From Planctomycetota bacterium (GTDB lineage: Bacteria > Planctomycetota > UBA1135 > GCA-002686595), in assembly GCA_009691855.1 (NCBI GenBank), contig SIAI01000023.1, forward strand, positions 1 to 60,669: a DNA stretch of 60,669 bases. Direction: 5' to 3'. Positions 57,804 through 60,669 of the stretch are shown piece after piece; position 1 is the stretch's first letter, and every line of letters begins with the position of its first letter. Position numbers and translations under genes: made by a program. The notes beneath the pieces were generated by a model. That model did no database searches. It was not told where the DNA came from and was given only the letters and a program-made list of their open reading frames with translations.

Positions 57804-58490
57804 TCAGCCGGGCTCGGGACGGTAGAAGCGCGCCAGGCGCGCGGGCGCGACCCCGGCGGTCCACAGCGCGGTGAGGACCCAGTTCTTGAGCGTGCGCCGC
57901 AGACGGCCCTCGTGCTCCCAGCGCCGCGGCGAGCAGCACAGCACGGCCTCCTCGACCAGCGCGATGCGCCCGGCCCGGCGCAGACGGCGCGAAAGGTCCA
58001 GGTCCTCGAACACCTCTTGCGCGCCGAAGCCCCCCACCGCGTCGTAGGCCGCGCGCCGCACGCACAGGCCCGAGTCGCCGTAGACCCAGCCGGCGCGCAC
58101 GCGGCGGTTGGCCGCGCGCTCGACGAGGCGGTAGAAGCGCGCCTCGTGCGCGATCACCTGGCGCAGGCCGGCGGCGAGCAGGGCCGGATCGTCGAAGGCG
58201 CGCGCCAGCGCGGCCAGGGCGCCGGGCGCGAGCTCCGCGTCGGCGTGCAGGAACAGCAGCAGCTCGCCGCGCGCCGCGCGCGCGCCCGCGGCCAGCTGCG
58301 CGCCGCGGCCGCGCGCGCCACGCACCACGCGCGCGCCCAGACGCTCGGCCAGCTCGGGCGTGCCATCGCGGCTGCTGCCGTCGGCGACGATGCGCTCGTG
58401 CGCGTGCCCCTGCGCGTCCAGCGAGGCGAACAGGCGCGGCAGGGCGACGACCTCGTTCCACGTCGGAACGATCACGGAGAGCTGTGTCAC
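57804..58490 (-). CDS. GT2 glycosyltransferase, TIGR04283-like
   Basis: A 228-residue GT-A transferase of the small group often linked to radical-SAM/selenodomain genes. LSVIVPTWNEVVALPRLFAS, VADGSSRDGTPELAERLGA, GRGAQLAAGARAARGELLLF, LHADAEL (DXD), and the late EVFEDLDLSRRLRRAG are visible. GTG start; upstream frame is shadow. Substrate unknown. It follows purD by 68 bases. Confidence 0.82.
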   Translation of the reverse strand: MTQLSVIVPTWNEVVALPRLFASLDAQGHAHERIVADGSSRDGTPELAERLGARVVRGARGRGAQLAAGARAARGELLLFLHADAELAPGALAALARAFDDPALLAAGLRQVIAHEARFYRLVERAANRRVRAGWVYGDSGLCVRRAAYDAVGGFGAQEVFEDLDLSRRLRRAGRIALVEEAVLCCSPRRWEHEGRLRRTLKNWVLTALWTAGVAPARLARFYRPEPG

Positions 58491-58558
58491 CGGTACGCTC
58501 CAGCGCGCTGCGTGGGCGGCCGGGCGCTGCGCTGCAGCCGGGGCTCCATGCGCTACGA

Positions 58559-59926
58559 CTAGGAGTCGTGCTCGCCGCGCACGCGACCGCCGCCGAAGGC
58601 GCCGGCCGGCTCGTCGAGTTCCGTGTTCGGGCCGGCGCGCAGCACGCGCGGCAGGCCGATGTCGCGGCGCGCGTACTTGCCGCTCCACTGGATGTGGTCG
58701 AAGGCCGCATAGGCCAGCTCGCGGGCGACGTTCACGTCCTCGCCCAGGGCCGTCGCGCACAGCACGCGCCCGCCGTTGGTCAGCACCTGATGGTGGTCAC
58801 TCTTCGTGCCGCCGTGGAAGACCACGGCCTCGGGGACCGCGCCGGCCTCGGCCAGACCAGTGATCATGTGACCCTTCTCGTAGCTCGCCGGGTAGCCCTG
58901 GGCTGCACCCACGACGCCGATGCAGGTGCGCGTGTCCCACTCGGGCGGGCGCTCGGCCTCCAGCGTGCCCTTGGCCGTGGCCAGGAGGTAGGGCACGAGG
59001 TCGGAGTGCATGCGACGCACGATGGCCTGCGTCTCGGGATCGCCGAAGCGGCAGTTGAACTCCAGCACGCGCGGCCCGGCCTCGGTGATCATCAACCCGG
59101 CGTACAGCAGGCCGCGGAACTCGATGCCCTCGATGCGCAGGCCGTGCAGCGCGGGCAAGAGCACGCGGCTTTCGATCTGGCGCATCAGGCGCTGGGTCAC
59201 GAAGGAGACCGGCGAGACGATGCCCATCCCGCCCGTGTTCGGCCCGCGGTCGCCGTCGTGGATCTGCTTGTAGTCCATCACCGGCTCGAGCACGCACAGC
59301 GTGGCGCCGTCGGTCAGCGCCATCACCGACAGCTCGCGCCCCGGCAAGAACTCCTCGATCACGATCTCGCTGCCGGCCTCGCCGAGCTTCTTCTCCTCCA
59401 TCAGCGCGTCGACCACGGTGCAGCCCTCCTGCGCCGACTCGACCACGAACACGCCCTTGCCCGCGCACAGGCCGTCGGCCTTGATGACGAGCGGCCAGCC
59501 GCTCTGGCTCTCGAGGTAGGACTTGGCCGCGCCCGAGCGCTCGAAGCGGCGCCAGGCGCCGGTGGGGATGCGTTGACGGTCGAGGAACTCCTTGGCGAAG
59601 ACCTTCGAGGCCTCCAGGCGCGCACCCGCCTGCCCCGGACCGAAGACCAGGTGCCCGCGCGTGCGCAGGCGATCGGCGAGGCCCAGCGCGAGCGGTTCCT
59701 CGGGCCCGATCACGACCAGATCGATGCGCTCGTCCTTGGCCAGACGGGCGAGCCCGTCCAGGTCGCTGGCGGCGACGTCCACGCTACGCGCCACGCTGCT
59801 CGTGCCGGCGTTGCCGGGCGCGCACAGCACCTCCTTCACCAGCGGCGAAGAGGCGATCTTCCAGCACAGGGCGTGCTCGCGGCCGCCCCCACCCACCACC
59901 AAAACCTTCAGCGTCGCTGCGCTCAT
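58559..59926 (-). CDS. purD: phosphoribosylamine-glycine ligase
   Basis: Joins phosphoribosylamine and glycine with ATP (purine step 2). The 455 residues are slightly long through a C-terminal tail (AGAFGGGRVRGEHDS). Core: VLVVGGGGREHALCWKI, ATP-grasp SGWPLVIKADGLCAGKGVFV, DYKQIHDGDRGPNTGGMG, LYAGLMITEAGPRVLEFNCR and FGDPETQAIV. ATG start. Confidence 0.96.
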   Translation of the reverse strand: MSAATLKVLVVGGGGREHALCWKIASSPLVKEVLCAPGNAGTSSVARSVDVAASDLDGLARLAKDERIDLVVIGPEEPLALGLADRLRTRGHLVFGPGQAGARLEASKVFAKEFLDRQRIPTGAWRRFERSGAAKSYLESQSGWPLVIKADGLCAGKGVFVVESAQEGCTVVDALMEEKKLGEAGSEIVIEEFLPGRELSVMALTDGATLCVLEPVMDYKQIHDGDRGPNTGGMGIVSPVSFVTQRLMRQIESRVLLPALHGLRIEGIEFRGLLYAGLMITEAGPRVLEFNCRFGDPETQAIVRRMHSDLVPYLLATAKGTLEAERPPEWDTRTCIGVVGAAQGYPASYEKGHMITGLAEAGAVPEAVVFHGGTKSDHHQVLTNGGRVLCATALGEDVNVARELAYAAFDHIQWSGKYARRDIGLPRVLRAGPNTELDEPAGAFGGGRVRGEHDS

Positions 59927-59939
59927 CCGATCTTGTGTT

Positions 59940-59963
59940 TGTCCGAGGGTGCCTGTCCGAGGG
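59940..59963. repeat. direct repeat upstream of purD
   Basis: TGTCCGAGGG occurs at 59940-59949 and 59954-59963, 14 bases apart and just before the purD ATG (minus strand). The spacing is longer than one DNA turn. It could be an operator, or be by chance. The wider gap 59964-60046 also has GCGTAC tandem copies near 59988. Confidence 0.35.
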
Positions 59964-60046
59964 CTGTGGCCGAGCGCTTCGCGTACGCGTACGCGGGCTC
60001 GCCGACGGAGCAGGCTACCAGATCGGGACGCGCTTGCGGCCCAGCT

Positions 60047-60271
60047 TCAGCGCTCCGCGCGCGCACCCGGCGGAAACAGCGCCGAAAGCAGGCCTGGCAG
60101 GCGCGCGCGCCAGAAGGCGCACGCGTCGCCGTCGCCCGCTTCGATGGCCTCCACGCGGCCGCCGCGCTCCCTCAGAGCCGCGGCGAGCACGCGACGCGGG
60201 CACAACCTCGCGCGCCGCGCGTGAACGCTCTCGACTCGAGCCACGTTGCCCATGCTGTCGCGCACGAACAT
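60047..60271 (-). CDS. hypothetical small protein
   Basis: A 74-residue frame in the 538-base gap between purD and tRNA-Pro. It starts MFVRDSMGNVARVESVHARR and continues through a segment containing EAIEAGDGDACAFWRARLPG. The acid/base balance and the WRARLPGLLSALF end look more like protein than the nearby frames, but I recognise no family. No clear ribosome site. The remaining gap (59964-60046 and 60272-60464) shows no gene. Confidence 0.3.
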   Translation of the reverse strand: MFVRDSMGNVARVESVHARRARLCPRRVLAAALRERGGRVEAIEAGDGDACAFWRARLPGLLSALFPPGARAER

Positions 60272-60443
60272 GCGGCCGTGGGCGCAGCTCGGCGCAATCC
60301 ACAGCCGGTACCGTAGCGCGCCAAGGACGCACGCTCCTGGTAGCCGTCCGACTGGCCTGGGCGACGTACCGACGATGCCAGGCTGGTTCGAGCTCCGCGA
60401 GTACGCCCGCGGCCGCCGGCTCGCCGCGCTCGGGAACATGCGT

Positions 60444-60449
60444 TAGGCT
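60444..60449 (+). promoter_or_regulatory. possible -10 element of tRNA-Pro
   Basis: TAGGCT lies 15 bases upstream of the tRNA 5' end. No -35 is recognised. Confidence 0.35.
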
Positions 60450-60464
60450 GATCGCGCCCGACCC

Positions 60465-60540
60465 CGGGGAGTACCTCAGCTGGTAGAGGCGCAGCTTTGG
60501 GTGCTGCGAGTCGTGGGTTCGAATCCCATCTCCCCGACCA
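60465..60540 (+). tRNA. tRNA-Pro (anticodon TGG), CCA encoded
   Basis: The acceptor stem CGGGGAG/CTCCCCG is perfect. The anticodon stem GCAGC/GCTGC has loop TTTGGGT (anticodon TGG). T arm TGGG-TTCGAAT-CCCA, discriminator A and CCA follow. Confidence 0.95.
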
Positions 60541-60570
60541 GCGCGCCCCCGAGCTCCCGCGGCCCATGGC

Positions 60571-60576
60571 TATACT
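60571..60576 (+). promoter_or_regulatory. -10 element of tRNA-Arg
   Basis: TATACT lies 12 bases before the tRNA 5' end. No -35 is clear, and read-through from tRNA-Pro is possible. Confidence 0.4.
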
Positions 60577-60588
60577 CGCGCCGCGCAG

Positions 60589-60665
60589 GCGCCCGTAGCT
60601 CAGCTGGATAGAGCATCGGATTTCTAATCCGACGGTCCCAGGTTCGAGTCCTGGCGGGCGCGCCA
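60589..60665 (+). tRNA. tRNA-Arg (anticodon TCT), CCA encoded
   Basis: The acceptor stem GCGCCCG/CGGGCGC is perfect. The anticodon stem TCGGA/TCCGA has loop TTTCTAA (anticodon TCT). T arm CCAGG-TTCGAGT-CCTGG, discriminator G and CCA follow. The window ends 4 bases later. Confidence 0.95.
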
Positions 60666-60669
60666 TCGC

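Overview
This is a high-GC bacterial chromosome segment, densely coding, with about 53 protein genes (one of them doubtful) and three tRNA genes. The gene content is mostly housekeeping: the complete F1Fo ATP synthase operon, an infC-rpmI-rplT-pheS-pheT translation cluster, aspS, purS/L-purQ-purD, accA, acs, ald, tmk, holB, uppP, moaC, ndk and rqcH. Lipoprotein signals, a murein amidase lipoprotein and periplasmic-type proteases point to a double-membrane organism. The accessory families (Minf_1886, DUF5658, DUF3568, an ECF sigma/anti-sigma pair, a carbamoyltransferase with SGNH and DUF5989-type partners) and the very high GC are what I would expect from a Planctomycetota-like or neighbouring lineage. 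That placement is an inference, not a proof. No rRNA, CRISPR, prophage or transposase gene is seen.

Layout. 1-8 kb: moaC, a tail-specific protease, an AI-2E-type exporter, a Minf_1886 protein, a CheC/CheX-like protein, holB and tmk. The 584-base gap at 3416-3999 has no gene but is packed with inverted repeats. 8-14 kb: a large TPR metallopeptidase, a divergent amidase lipoprotein, uppP, ald and tRNA-Val. 14-24 kb: an HtrA-like protease, then a probable surface-glycan region: a GT-C-type membrane protein (minus strand), a divergent plus-strand cluster of small SxtJ-like membrane protein, carbamoyltransferase, SGNH hydrolase with a fused C-terminal DUF5989-type segment and two tandem DUF5989-like 43-residue proteins, and a minus-strand run of acs, DUF5658, GT4 and GT2 facing it. 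26-29 kb: one large unknown secreted protein with beta-sandwich-type repeats. 28.9-43.7 kb: sixteen consecutive minus-strand genes, with the ATP synthase operon at the promoter-proximal end, then aspS, infC, rpmI, rplT, pheS and pheT. 43.9-60.7 kb: ndk, rqcH, a TPR lipoprotein, a PDZ protein, anti-sigma and ECF sigma factors, accA, purL with purS-like N-terminal domains, purQ, a DUF3568 lipoprotein, a sulfatase-fold lipoprotein coupled to a Fur-family regulator, a GT2, purD, tRNA-Pro and tRNA-Arg.

The most interesting parts are (i) the carbamoyltransferase/SGNH/DUF5989 module at 17.8-21.8 kb, which has the same kinds of partners as sxtI-sxtJ-sxtK of saxitoxin clusters but lies beside glycosyltransferases and carries three copies of a xPFxY C-terminal membrane motif; and (ii) non-coding mobile or REP-like sequences. 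These include a 166-bp MITE-like element with CTAG ends between atpA and atpH whose end supplies the atpH stop codon, a probable second member at the moaC stop codon, and CTCCGCG-rich imperfect palindromes, one of them between atpG and atpA. Many starts are GTG or TTG, and one gene appears to start at ATC.
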